A stretch of DNA of 60,199 nucleotides from Prochloraceae cyanobacterium PL24a_bin.78 (GTDB lineage Bacteria; Cyanobacteriota; Cyanobacteriia; Cyanobacteriales; JANQIW01): positions 1 to 60,199 of the forward strand of contig JANQIW010000097.1 of NCBI GenBank assembly GCA_028281945.1, written 5' to 3'. Within the stretch, counting starts at the first letter, position 1. Every line of letters begins with the position of its first letter. The notes beneath the pieces were generated by a model. The model searched no databases. It saw nothing but the letters and a program-made list of their open reading frames with translations, and had not been told where the DNA came from. Shown piece by piece: positions 8,256-17,147 of this stretch. The translations under genes were made by a program, and so were the position numbers.

Positions 8256-8501
8256 TCAACAAGGCTATAAAGTTATTATTAATCTCGTTATCTTACTAAA
8301 TCTTTGTTATTTTTGTAAGTACAATTCTAATCTCAAGAATTCTAGAATATCTATATTTTCCATTATCTATCTTTATTTAAAGTTTGAATATAATTAAAAT
8401 CATATCGTCTTGGAATCTTACTAATATAAGTGCCCAAGGCGATTAAGCTTTTAAAGGAGATATTTTTTATATTTTAAGGTATTACTATATATTTAAAAGA
8501 G
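8256..8501. other. intergenic, nothing recognised
   Basis: AT-rich sequence between the secreted-protein gene and the HicB-like pseudogene. I searched the minus strand for a hicA partner and saw none here. Confidence 0.35.
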
Positions 8502-8726
8502 CTATGATTTGCTTAAAGAATATTGTAAATTCTTCGGATTAGGTAATTCTTTTCCTTCTTTTTTGTAAGATTCAATCAGTAAATCAATGACTTCAAGAGC
8601 CTTTTTCATCGCCTCTTCATAATTATCTCCATGAGTAACTGGTTGCATTACATTTTCAAAGTCTGGTTATGTAACAATAAAACATTTATCTTCATTAGAC
8701 CATTGAATAATTATTGTATATTTCAT
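8502..8726 (-). pseudogene. HicB-like antitoxin with a nonsense codon
   Basis: A 75-codon frame that is intact except for one TAA at 8667-8669. It reads MKYTIIIQWSNEDKCFIVT-stop-PDFENVMQPVTHGDNYEEAMKKALEVIDLLIESY... . HicB-like domains begin with this (F/Y)xxxIxWSxEDxxFIVxLPDF pattern, so the stop stands where a leucine is expected. One substitution (TTA to TAA) explains it. No HicA toxin gene is adjacent; the next gene upstream is the pentapeptide-repeat gene 26 bases away. Orphan HicB-like genes are common in cyanobacteria, so loss of this one may have no effect. Confidence 0.75.
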
Positions 8727-8752
8727 ATTTTTTAATCCTTACTATTCCTCTA

Positions 8753-10114
8753 TCAAACCTCTCTCCATCCTTCCATAGCACTCATTAGAATATTAACTAG
8801 AGGATGATCGATGATTTCTTTAAACGCTTCAATGCCTCCTGCTTTAAGAGAATTAACGATTCGGGTTTTGAGGGTTGGGTTATTTTCGATAATATCCACC
8901 GCTTCACCTACAACTGTCATTTTTTCCTTAGTGGTTGAAGTGGGATAAGTTTGGGATAATTGCTCTAAAAGTTGTTGAATTTCTGCTGCTGCTTTGGCTA
9001 AATCCTTCGCCTCTCCTTCATGGATTTCGGCTGCTACTTTACTGTTTTCGATGCTTCCACCACTCATCTTACCAATGGCAAATTTTCCAGTTTGTTTATG
9101 TGTATTTCCACCTGTGGCGTTAGCTTCTCCGTTATTCTCTTTGATATTTTGGTTTACGTTTTGGGTCTTTGATTGTTGTGTATTCATAATATATATAGAT
9201 TTACTACTTAGTAGTTTAACTATTTCTAATAAGTCTGTTTTATCTTTTCGATATATTTCTATTTCTTTATCTTTACCATATAATTGCCATCGATATTTCT
9301 CTTCAATAGCTTTCAGTTGAATTTGATATTCTCTCTCTAGATATTTCTCAATTTCTCCTTTATCTGCTTGTTGAGGAACATTAACTCTAACAACAAATGT
9401 ACCATTGCCTTTATTCTCAAAAGAATTAATCGATAATTCATCGCTATTACATTCAATTTGTAATTTTTCAAAGGAAACTAAAAATGCTTTCCAGTCGATT
9501 CCTTCAGTAAAAATTAAGTCAACTGTTTCTAATGCTTTTTGGAATAATTTTGTGAATTCTCCGGGTGCAAAATTTTTATTAGGATCGTGAGGTCGGCGAT
9601 CTTGATATATAAATTTATGATTAACAGAATCGTAATAATATTTTAAATAAATATAATCACAAACAACATTATCTAAGATAGTTCCACTATTTATATTCCA
9701 ATCTTCAATACAAGCTCCAGTGAGATTGGCATAAGAAAAATTAGTATGTATTGCTGTAACTCTCATTAATTTAGCATTTTTAAGGTTGGCATTTTTAAGA
9801 TTGGCATTTTTAAGATTGGCATTATGGAGGTTAGCATATTCAAGATGAGCATCTTCGAGATCGCTATTTTCAAGATTAGCATTATGAAGGTTAGCATATT
9901 GAAAATGAGCATCTTCAAGATCGGCATTTTTGAGATTGACATTACTGAGATCAGCATGAGAGAAATTTACATTCAAGAGAATCCCATTATCAAGATTGGC
10001 ATCTCTGAGATCGATTTCTACCTGTGAATTTTTCCTTACCCAATTTTCTGCTATCCATAGATTCCAAACCACAACTCCTCGTCTTAATATTTCCAGTTGA
10101 TCTTCATTAGCCAT
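8753..10114 (-). CDS. pentapeptide-repeat protein with a long C-terminal region
   Basis: 453 residues. Residues 35-145 are pentapeptide repeats of the A(D/N)Lxx type (for example ANLHNANLENSDLEDAHL), which fold as a right-handed quadrilateral beta-helix. The following part (about 150-300) has a conserved TKLFQKALETVDLIF segment and a charged coiled coil near 255-300. After a polar linker rich in Asn and Gly (about 305-355) comes a helical end with AEIQQLLEQL, TKEKMTVVGEAVDIIENN and a terminal GGIEAFKEIIDHPLV. Similar tails occur in many cyanobacterial proteins of unknown function, by recollection. There is no signal peptide or membrane segment, so it is probably cytosolic. It could be a scaffold or conflict-system protein; the function is not known. 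Confidence 0.85.
   Translation of the reverse strand: MANEDQLEILRRGVVVWNLWIAENWVRKNSQVEIDLRDANLDNGILLNVNFSHADLSNVNLKNADLEDAHFQYANLHNANLENSDLEDAHLEYANLHNANLKNANLKNANLKNAKLMRVTAIHTNFSYANLTGACIEDWNINSGTILDNVVCDYIYLKYYYDSVNHKFIYQDRRPHDPNKNFAPGEFTKLFQKALETVDLIFTEGIDWKAFLVSFEKLQIECNSDELSINSFENKGNGTFVVRVNVPQQADKGEIEKYLEREYQIQLKAIEEKYRWQLYGKDKEIEIYRKDKTDLLEIVKLLSSKSIYIMNTQQSKTQNVNQNIKENNGEANATGGNTHKQTGKFAIGKMSGGSIENSKVAAEIHEGEAKDLAKAAAEIQQLLEQLSQTYPTSTTKEKMTVVGEAVDIIENNPTLKTRIVNSLKAGGIEAFKEIIDHPLVNILMSAMEGWREV
9776..9935. repeat. in-frame DNA repeats coding for the pentapeptide array
   Basis: Near-identical 15-bp units (ttggcatttttaaga) are repeated in tandem at about 9786-9820. Two 60-bp units (about 9816-9875 and 9876-9935) are also closely similar. 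All periods are multiples of 15, so gain or loss of a unit changes the number of beta-helix coils without breaking the frame. Confidence 0.7.
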
Positions 10115-10250
10115 AGTTAAAAAACACCCAAATTTACTAATAATAATTCTAATAGAAATTTGAGCATTTTCCCACCTTGAATTTTAGATATTAAAGATAT
10201 AAACAAAAGGAGATTAAGAACTTCAAAGTAATAATTATAAATTTACATCC

Positions 10251-10312
10251 GTAACTCCTAATTCCTAAATCCTAATAATTATTTCTCCAAATTCCCACTT
10301 CCTAATACTTAA
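10251..10312. repeat. low-complexity intergenic tract behind ppsA
   Basis: Reiterated cctaattcctaa-like pieces (aactcctaattcctaaatcc, then acttcctaatactta) follow the ppsA stop on the minus strand. I see no hairpin with a T-run. This is simple-sequence drift rather than a recognised element. Confidence 0.45.
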
Positions 10313-10313
10313 A

Positions 10314-12827
10314 TCATACAACTGCTTCCAACTTAGCAATATCCAAGATAGTTTTAATAGCAGAATCAGGATTCAAACTAAGAGAATCAATACCTATTTC
10401 TACCAAAAATCGAGCGAATTCAGGATAATCACTAGGTCCTTGACCACATATGCCGATCTTCCGATGACACTTTTTAGCCTTATCAACAACCATTTTAATC
10501 ATTTCCTTAACAGCTGCATTACGCTCATCAAACAGATGAGAAATCAAAGCAGAATCCCGATCGAGACCCAAAGTAAGTTGAGTTAAATCATTTGACCCAA
10601 TAGAGAAACCATCAAATACCTTAGCAAACTCCTCAGCCAAAATCACATTACTAGGAATCTCACACATAACATAAACTTCCAACCCATTTTCACCACGTTT
10701 TAAACCGTATTTTTCCATTTCGGCTAGAACTTGACGACCTTCTTCAGGAGTACGACAGAAAGGAATCATAGGAATCACATTATTCAAACCCATCTCATCC
10801 CGAACTTTTTTCATAGCAATACATTCTAATCCAAAAGCTTGACGATATTGATCATCATAATAACGAGATGCACCTCGCCAACCAATCATAGGATTTTCTT
10901 CTTTTGGTTCAAATTGTTTTCCACCCAAAAGATTAGCATATTCATTTGTTTTGAAATCCGACATCCTCACAATCACTGGTTTAGGATAAAAAGCACCAGC
11001 AATAGTACCAATAGAAGAAGCTAATTTCTCGATAAAGAAATCCGACTTACATTCATAAAGGGCAGTTAACTGAGCAATTTTCTCTTTAACTAAAGGATCT
11101 TCTAACTCATCAAAATTCAATAAAGCTAAAGGATGTGCCTTAATATGGTTCGCAATAATAAATTCCAATCTTGCCAAACCAATACCATCACAAGGAATAG
11201 AAGATAAACGAAAAGCTTCTTCAGGATTACCAAGATTCATCATTATTTTTGTACGAAGCTTAGGCAATTTGTCTATTTTAATTTCTTCAATTTCAAAAGG
11301 AATTTTTCCTTGATATACCTTCCCTTCTTCCCCTTCAGCACAAGAAACTGTTATTTCTTCCTCTTGATTTAACATTTCTGTGGCATTATTACAACCGACA
11401 ATAGCAGGAATTCCCAATTCCCTTGCAATAATAGCTGCATGACAAGTCCTTCCTCCTTGATCTGTCACAATAGCAGCAGCTTTTTTCATAATCGGTTCCC
11501 AATCAGGATCAGTTCTTTTAGTAACTAGAACTTCACCAGGACGAAATAGATCTAGTTGATGTACATCAAGAATAACATGAGCCTTCCCTTGACCAATGGC
11601 TTCACCCACTGCCCGACCTGTGACTAAAAGTTTAGTAGTATCTTTTTCACTAGATTTTAGCTTGTAAGTTCTCAATACATTGCCAGATTTCTGAGATTGT
11701 ACAGTTTCCGGACGAGCTTGGACGATAAATAACTTACCAGTTTGTCCATCTTTAGCCCATTCAATATCCATAGGAGTATAAGTGCCCCTCACTTGAGAGT
11801 AATGCTCTTCTATGATACAAGCCCACTTCCCTAGAGTTAAAATTTCATCATCACTAATGGAATATTGACTACGTTCTGATTGTAATACAGGGATATTTTT
11901 AGTTTGCTTCCCGCCCCCTAAATCGTATACCATTTTAATTTCTTTGCTACCCAAGCGTTTTTCGATAATAGGGCGATATCCTTCTTTGAGGGTTGCTTTG
12001 AAAACGAGAAATTCATCAGGGTTGACGGCACCTTGTACTACATTTTCCCCTAATCCATAGGCGGAAGTAATTAAGGCAGCATTTTTAAAGCCAGTTTCCG
12101 TGTCGATGGAAAACATTACCCCAGAGGCGGCTAAATCCGAGCGTACCATTTTTTGCACTCCGACGCTAAGGGCGATGTCGAAATGGTCAAATCCTTTGAT
12201 GGTGCGGTAGGAAATGGCTCGATCGGTAAAAATGGAGGCAAAACATTTATGGCAGGATTCGATGACGTTTTTAACCCCATGAATGTTGAGATAAGTTTCT
12301 TGTTGCCCAGCAAAACTAGCATCGGGTAAATCTTCCGCTGTAGCACTAGATCTTACAGCTACATCCATATCACAACTTATTTCCTTATGTTTTTCTTGGT
12401 TTTCTGGATCTACATCTTTGCACCATAGATTAATTGGTCCATAACGTTCACATAATTTAAAATAAGCGTTAGATATAGCATCTCGGAGTTCATCTGGAAA
12501 AGGAGTATTTAAGATTAGAGAACGGGCTTGCTTTCCTTTTTGTTGTAAATTATCAAGGTTTTCTACATCTAAATCTGCAAAAATTTTACGTAATTTTTCT
12601 TCTAAGCCTGCTTTTTTTATAAAGTAGCGATAAGCATAAGCTGTAGTAGCAAACCCTGTGGGCACTTCAATACCCTTGGGGGTTAATTCTTGAATCATTT
12701 CCCCTAATGATGCGTTTTTTCCTCCAACTAAAGGAATATCTTTAATGCCAACTTCTTCAAACCACAATATTAATGATTCTTCTTGTTTTGTGGTGTTATC
12801 TATCTTGTTTGGAGCTTTTGTTATCAT
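10314..12827 (-). CDS. ppsA: phosphoenolpyruvate synthase (pyruvate, water dikinase)
   Basis: 837 residues, the normal length of PpsA. It converts pyruvate + ATP + water to PEP + AMP + phosphate, feeding gluconeogenesis. Order of domains: an N-terminal nucleotide-binding domain (VGGKNASLGEM near 34-44 and AVRSSATAEDLPDASFAGQQ); a swivelling phosphohistidine domain with catalytic histidine in GGRTCHAAIIAREL (H463); and a PEP/pyruvate TIM barrel ending with the conserved cysteine in IGICGQGPSDYPEFA. A strong AAGGAGG lies six or so bases before the ATG. The gene is single, with long non-coding flanks. With adhE nearby it suggests flexible pyruvate metabolism, although the two genes are not linked by an operon. 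Confidence 0.97.
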   Translation of the reverse strand: MITKAPNKIDNTTKQEESLILWFEEVGIKDIPLVGGKNASLGEMIQELTPKGIEVPTGFATTAYAYRYFIKKAGLEEKLRKIFADLDVENLDNLQQKGKQARSLILNTPFPDELRDAISNAYFKLCERYGPINLWCKDVDPENQEKHKEISCDMDVAVRSSATAEDLPDASFAGQQETYLNIHGVKNVIESCHKCFASIFTDRAISYRTIKGFDHFDIALSVGVQKMVRSDLAASGVMFSIDTETGFKNAALITSAYGLGENVVQGAVNPDEFLVFKATLKEGYRPIIEKRLGSKEIKMVYDLGGGKQTKNIPVLQSERSQYSISDDEILTLGKWACIIEEHYSQVRGTYTPMDIEWAKDGQTGKLFIVQARPETVQSQKSGNVLRTYKLKSSEKDTTKLLVTGRAVGEAIGQGKAHVILDVHQLDLFRPGEVLVTKRTDPDWEPIMKKAAAIVTDQGGRTCHAAIIARELGIPAIVGCNNATEMLNQEEEITVSCAEGEEGKVYQGKIPFEIEEIKIDKLPKLRTKIMMNLGNPEEAFRLSSIPCDGIGLARLEFIIANHIKAHPLALLNFDELEDPLVKEKIAQLTALYECKSDFFIEKLASSIGTIAGAFYPKPVIVRMSDFKTNEYANLLGGKQFEPKEENPMIGWRGASRYYDDQYRQAFGLECIAMKKVRDEMGLNNVIPMIPFCRTPEEGRQVLAEMEKYGLKRGENGLEVYVMCEIPSNVILAEEFAKVFDGFSIGSNDLTQLTLGLDRDSALISHLFDERNAAVKEMIKMVVDKAKKCHRKIGICGQGPSDYPEFARFLVEIGIDSLSLNPDSAIKTILDIAKLEAVV

Positions 12828-13475
12828 AATTTCCTCCTTATTTATAATCTGTTTATTGTTGTGTAGAAACTGATTTTTGGCAAATTATCTTTTTAGGATT
12901 AACTTGAATCCTATCAATAATTCTTTGTTTATAGTTGATCCCTATGGTTTTTTCTTGCTTTTTTATCTTCAGTCTACTTTTAATTATCTTGAAGTTTTTG
13001 CTTTGATTTATTTGTAGTTAAATTTTTTCTATACTTTTATCTTAGGTCTTTTTTTTTGGTTTTGAAGCTTTGTTTAAAAAAATATACATTTCTTTTTTTA
13101 TAAAATTTAGTAAAGTTTTGGGGATAAAATCTTATTCCCACAATATATTGAAACCGAATCAAAGGAGATAAATAAACACCAATGGCACTAATCAAACGAT
13201 GAGAAATTCCTACCCATCAAGCAGAATTCTCTAAATAAGGATTCATGCTAGGAAAAGGATAGGACATAAAATTTATCTTAAAATAATATTACAAGAATAA
13301 TTTGTAGTCTTTTGTAATATAAATTTGTCAAAAAAAATACCATTCATCGAACATTTTATAACTTTTAAACCCTTCTTTATTTTTTCTTAATATTCTTAAG
13401 ATAACTTAATAATTGGAATCAAACAAATTCAAAAATCCAATAAAAAAAAATCATTAGATAGGAGAAAGATAGAAT
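12828..13475. other. non-coding region between divergent ppsA and RTX genes
   Basis: Both neighbours read outward, so both promoters lie here. At 13163-13184 an AAGGAGAT followed by ATGGCACTAATC looks like a gene start, but the frame stops after six codons (MALIKR) and again soon after. It may be a dead gene start or a short leader. Several homopolymer T and A runs occur. No repeat or RNA gene was recognised. Confidence 0.4.
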
Positions 13476-15308
13476 ATGGCTGTAATCTTTGGAGATCAAA
13501 ACCCACCTTTTTTTGATGATTTCTTATTCGATAATCCAGGTGAAAGTGACTTTATTTTAGCGGGTTTAGGTAACGATACAATTATCTTATTAGAAGACTT
13601 TTTGCTAGGGCTTGTAGACTCTGCATTAGGACAGTCTGGAGATGATACCTTCGTTATTTTTGATCGTATAGGAAATAATCTCATTGATGGTGGAACAGGA
13701 AATGATACAGTTGATTATTCATCTATCAATGAATCAATTGTTCTTAATGCTCAAGGAGTTATTGAAAAAGCTAGTGGTGGGATCGATTTTCTCTCTACGG
13801 TTGAAAGGATAATTGGTAGTTCTGCTGCAGGAGTTGTTAATACTATTGATGGCACAGGTTCATCCGCTTCTTTTGATGTCAATCTTAGTGCTAATACCCT
13901 TGTCGTTAATATTCCAGGTAATCCTTTGGAATTTGAGGTAGTGAACTTTGATAATGTTCGCGGTACGGATTCAGATGACACAATTGTTGGTAATGCTAAT
14001 GATAATTACATCTATGGTAGCTTGGGTGATGACACTATAGATGGTGGTTCAAATGGTTTCGATACTGTTGATTATAGTGATTTAAATGTTGAGATTACTT
14101 TAAAAGCAGAAGGTGAAATTCTCAAAGGCGATGTTGGCACCGATCAATTATTAGGAAATCCTGCTCCTTTAACTCCTAGTATAGATCGAATTATTGCTCC
14201 ATCTGGTTTGCGTAATGCCATTGATGGACGTACTTCCTTTCCAAGTATCATCCCTTTTCAAAGTGATCTAAGTATATTTATTCCAATTCCAAGTCCCACC
14301 ACTTTTGACGTTGACTTAGCAGATGAATTTCTTGAGGTATCTGTGCTCTCTCAACCATTCCAAGTCACTAACTTTGTTGATGTAGTTGGGACTGCTAATA
14401 ACGACATTATTGAAGGAGATGACACTATTGATGACACAATTATCAATGGCATAATTATCGATAACTTAAGTAATGTTTTATTTGGTCAACAAGGAAATGA
14501 CACACTTCGAGGAGTAGATGAAACAGCAGCTAATCCTGGAGCAAGTGAATTAGATATTCTCTTTGGTGGAACTGGTAATGATCTTTTCTTACTAGGGGAT
14601 GATTTTGCTGGAGATTACTATTTGAGTGACAATATTTTTGCAGATCCTTTTGGAGATGATGATTTCGCCTTAATCTTTGATTTTGAGACATCTGTAGATG
14701 AATTTAATCTTAGTGGTGCTAATCCCTACGTATTTGACGTACTTTTCGATTCTAGGAGTTTTGAGATATTAGGTATTGATATTTACGCTGATTTTGGGTT
14801 TGCAACAAATGTAGTGGATTCACAGGATGATTTGATTGCTCGCCTTCTTTTCCAGGAACAACCACTTAATTTAGCTACACCACTGCCAGAATTCGACTTC
14901 ACATTGTCTACATTCAATGTAGATACGGTAGAGTCAGTCAGTATTTCAGATGATTTATTGACAGCAGGTTTAGCTAATGATCTTACTACCATACCAGAAG
15001 ACGATTCTTTTCTAGATCTAGTCCGAGTTGATCCCTCAATCCCAACTTCAGATCCAATAGATCCAATCTTCTTCCCGACTCCAACCCCAACCCCATTCCC
15101 AACTCCAACCCCAATCCCATTCCCAATCCCAGAGCCTATTCCAAACTTAATAGACACAATTGATGAAGCAGTTGAACTAGCCCTAAATGCTAGTTCCCAA
15201 TTCGATAATTTCCAATTTGATAATGTAAATTCCCAAACCTTTACATTTGATAATTTACCTGATGGTTTGAGTAGCATTTTTACCGACTCAACTCTTGGCC
15301 TTGCTTAA
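13476..15308 (+). CDS. RTX-type calcium-binding repeat protein, probably secreted
   Basis: 610 acidic residues with several hemolysin-type nonapeptide motifs (GGxGxDxxx-like): LGNDTI near 28, GQSGDDTFVIF near 52, LIDGGTGNDTVDYSS near 69, YGSLGDDTIDGGSNGFDTVDY near 183, and LFGQQGNDTL. These bind calcium in parallel beta-rolls and are typical of proteins exported by type I secretion without an N-terminal signal. None is visible here, where the protein begins MAVIFGDQNPPFF. Residues 525-550 are a Pro/Thr-rich linker of repeated PTP units. The last 60 residues are acidic and Phe/Leu-rich, as in type I signals. A GGAG lies nine or so bases before the ATG. No type I transporter is encoded nearby. 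The exact role (S-layer, adhesin or matrix) is unknown. Confidence 0.8.
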   Translation: MAVIFGDQNPPFFDDFLFDNPGESDFILAGLGNDTIILLEDFLLGLVDSALGQSGDDTFVIFDRIGNNLIDGGTGNDTVDYSSINESIVLNAQGVIEKASGGIDFLSTVERIIGSSAAGVVNTIDGTGSSASFDVNLSANTLVVNIPGNPLEFEVVNFDNVRGTDSDDTIVGNANDNYIYGSLGDDTIDGGSNGFDTVDYSDLNVEITLKAEGEILKGDVGTDQLLGNPAPLTPSIDRIIAPSGLRNAIDGRTSFPSIIPFQSDLSIFIPIPSPTTFDVDLADEFLEVSVLSQPFQVTNFVDVVGTANNDIIEGDDTIDDTIINGIIIDNLSNVLFGQQGNDTLRGVDETAANPGASELDILFGGTGNDLFLLGDDFAGDYYLSDNIFADPFGDDDFALIFDFETSVDEFNLSGANPYVFDVLFDSRSFEILGIDIYADFGFATNVVDSQDDLIARLLFQEQPLNLATPLPEFDFTLSTFNVDTVESVSISDDLLTAGLANDLTTIPEDDSFLDLVRVDPSIPTSDPIDPIFFPTPTPTPFPTPTPIPFPIPEPIPNLIDTIDEAVELALNASSQFDNFQFDNVNSQTFTFDNLPDGLSSIFTDSTLGLA

Positions 15309-15332
15309 GCTTAGTAACTAATTAGGTCAATT

Positions 15333-15375
15333 TTGACTACTTCTTTAATCTAGTTATAGACTGAGGAGTAGTCAA
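15333..15375. terminator. hairpin between convergent RTX and SUI1 genes
   Basis: TTGACTACT (15333-15341) and AGTAGTCAA (15367-15375) form a perfect 9-bp stem around a 25-base loop. They lie between the stop codons of two convergent genes. There is no long T-run (CCATTTTC follows on the + strand), so it may be a weak bidirectional terminator. Confidence 0.4.
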
Positions 15376-15404
15376 GCCATTTTCTATTTACATACTTACT
15401 TAAC

Positions 15405-15755
15405 TTAACCCCCACTAATTTTAGCCTTATAACCTAACTTAGTGAGAATTTCCAGTACTTTATCCCGACAATTACCTTGTATTTCCAAAGAATTATCCTT
15501 AACAGTGCCTCCAGTGCCACATTGAGTTTTTAACTGCTTCAATAACTTAGTTAAAGTTTCCGGCTTAGTTTTAAACCCACTAATAACAGTTACGGTTTTC
15601 CCACCTCGCCCTTTACGAGAAGCTTCTATTTTCAAATTTTGTTGATTAGGAGGTAAATCAGGAACCCCACGCTCTAAAGCCTTATCATTACTAGCATTAC
15701 CAAATTCTTGATAAACAATTCTATTATTGTCTGAGGATTTTTTCTTAGAAGACAT
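15405..15755 (-). CDS. translation initiation factor SUI1/eIF1-like protein (YciH family)
   Basis: 116 residues. The first 45 are polar and likely flexible. The rest is the SUI1/eIF1 fold, with the basic-loop motif SRKGRGGKTVTVISGF (about 46-61), LLKQLKTQCGTGGTVKDNSLEIQG (about 72-95) and a C-terminal VLEILTKLGYKAK. In E. coli, YciH discriminates against non-canonical initiation and is linked to stress translation. The bacterial role is accessory. The gene is transcribed away from trpB. Confidence 0.9.
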   Translation of the reverse strand: MSSKKKSSDNNRIVYQEFGNASNDKALERGVPDLPPNQQNLKIEASRKGRGGKTVTVISGFKTKPETLTKLLKQLKTQCGTGGTVKDNSLEIQGNCRDKVLEILTKLGYKAKISGG

Positions 15756-15794
15756 AGGAAAACATCATTAACTTTTTGGTTCTAACTTATATGC

Positions 15795-15800
15795 TATAAT
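15795..15800 (+). promoter_or_regulatory. candidate -10 element for the trpB operon
   Basis: A perfect TATAAT lies about 100 bases before the trpB GTG, in the spacer between divergent genes. No convincing -35 is visible at 16-18 bases. It is offered as the best candidate only. Confidence 0.35.
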
Positions 15801-15899
15801 AATCTATAAATATATTACTTTGTGCTATGTAAGACTCAACTATAGATTCAGAGTAATCAAAATTAAGAGCCAGATTAAAAATAGTCTTGTAATCTAACT

Positions 15900-17147
15900 G
15901 TGACAACAACTCCAATTTCTTCTCAAAATCAATCTCAAAACCAAATTCCTGATAATTTTGGTCGTTTTGGCAATTATGGTGGTAAATACGTACCAGAAAC
16001 CCTAATGCCTGCTTTAACTGAATTAGAAACAGCTTTAAAGCGTTATCAAAACGATGGAGAATTTCAACTCGAACTAGGAGAACTACTAAAAGATTACGTA
16101 GGAAGACCTAGCCCTCTATATTTTGCCGAACGTTTAAGCCAACATTATACCAAAGCCAATACCATTACACCCCAAATCTATCTCAAACGGGAAGATTTAA
16201 ATCATACAGGTGCTCACAAAATCAATAATGCTCTCGCTCAAGTACTTTTAGCCAAACGCATGGGCAAAGGGCGAATCATTGCCGAAACAGGAGCTGGCCA
16301 ACATGGGGTAGCTACCGCAACAGTTTGTGCCCGTTTTGGATTGGAATGTATTATTTATATGGGCGTTCATGATATGGAGCGTCAAAAATTAAATGTATTT
16401 CGGATGAAACTTTTAGGTGCTACAGTCCAACCAGTAGCTGCCGGAACCGGAACTTTAAAAGATGCTACTTCTGAAGCCATTCGAGATTGGGTAACTAACG
16501 TCGAAACAACTCATTATATTTTAGGATCCGTAGCTGGGCCTCATCCTTATCCCATGATGGTAAGAAATTTTCACGCCATTATTGGCCAAGAAACTCGTGC
16601 TCAATGCCTAGAAAAATGGGGCGGTTTACCAGATATTCTGATGGCTTGTGTGGGAGGTGGTTCCAACGCCATGGGATTATTTCATGAATTTGTGAAGGAA
16701 TCCTCTGTGAGATTAATCGGTATTGAAGCAGCAGGAAAAAGCATTTCTTCAGGACAACACGCTGCTACTCTTACTGAAGGAACTCCTGGTGTTTTACATG
16801 GAGCGATGAGCTATCTTTTACAAGACAATGGCGGGCAAGTTATCGAACCCCATTCTATTAGTGCAGGATTAGATTATCCGGGGGTTGGACCTGAACATAG
16901 TTATTTAAAAGATACCGGCAGAGCAGAATATTACAGTGTAACAGATGATGAAGCGGTAAAAGCTTTATGTCTTTTATCAGAATTAGAAGGTATTATTCCA
17001 GCTTTAGAAACGGCCCATGCCTTTGCTTATTTAGAAAAACTCATTCCTCAGTTAGAAGGAAACCCTGTAATTATTATTAACTGTTCTGGAAGAGGAGACA
17101 AAGACGTACAAACAGTTGCCAAATATCTAAATAATCAGTCTTTATGA
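15900..17147 (+). CDS. trpB: tryptophan synthase beta subunit
   Basis: 415 residues, the usual TrpB1 length. It condenses indole with L-serine to give L-tryptophan, using PLP bound to K107 in [11 protein letters not shown]. Other signature stretches are [24 protein letters not shown], the PLP-phosphate loop [10 protein letters not shown], and GRGDKD near the end. The start is a GTG at 15900, as shown by the continuous N-terminus. No trpA is adjacent, which is normal in cyanobacteria, where trp genes are scattered. The TGA overlaps the ATG of the next gene (ATGA), so trpB, the CAP lipoprotein gene and the RNase D gene form an operon. Confidence 0.97.
   Translation: MTTTPISSQNQSQNQIPDNFGRFGNYGGKYVPETLMPALTELETALKRYQNDGEFQLELGELLKDYVGRPSPLYFAERLSQHYTKANTITPQIYLKREDLNHTGAHKINNALAQVLLAKRMGKGRIIAETGAGQHGVATATVCARFGLECIIYMGVHDMERQKLNVFRMKLLGATVQPVAAGTGTLKDATSEAIRDWVTNVETTHYILGSVAGPHPYPMMVRNFHAIIGQETRAQCLEKWGGLPDILMACVGGGSNAMGLFHEFVKESSVRLIGIEAAGKSISSGQHAATLTEGTPGVLHGAMSYLLQDNGGQVIEPHSISAGLDYPGVGPEHSYLKDTGRAEYYSVTDDEAVKALCLLSELEGIIPALETAHAFAYLEKLIPQLEGNPVIIINCSGRGDKDVQTVAKYLNNQSL

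Noticed and set aside
9766..10027. Two repeat-rich frames (MLISVMSISKM... and MEVSIFKMSIF...) in the pentapeptide gene
   Set aside because: They are out-of-frame readings of the 15-bp repeats.
13163..13250. AAGGAGAT plus ATGGCACTAATC, a possible dead gene start before the RTX gene
   Set aside because: The frame stops after six codons and the following pieces match nothing I recognise, so it is noted only under the intergenic entry.
14783..15277. 164-codon minus-strand frame opposite the RTX gene
   Set aside because: Its Gly/Val/Ser runs are the antisense of the Pro/Thr linker; the + strand frame has clear RTX motifs.
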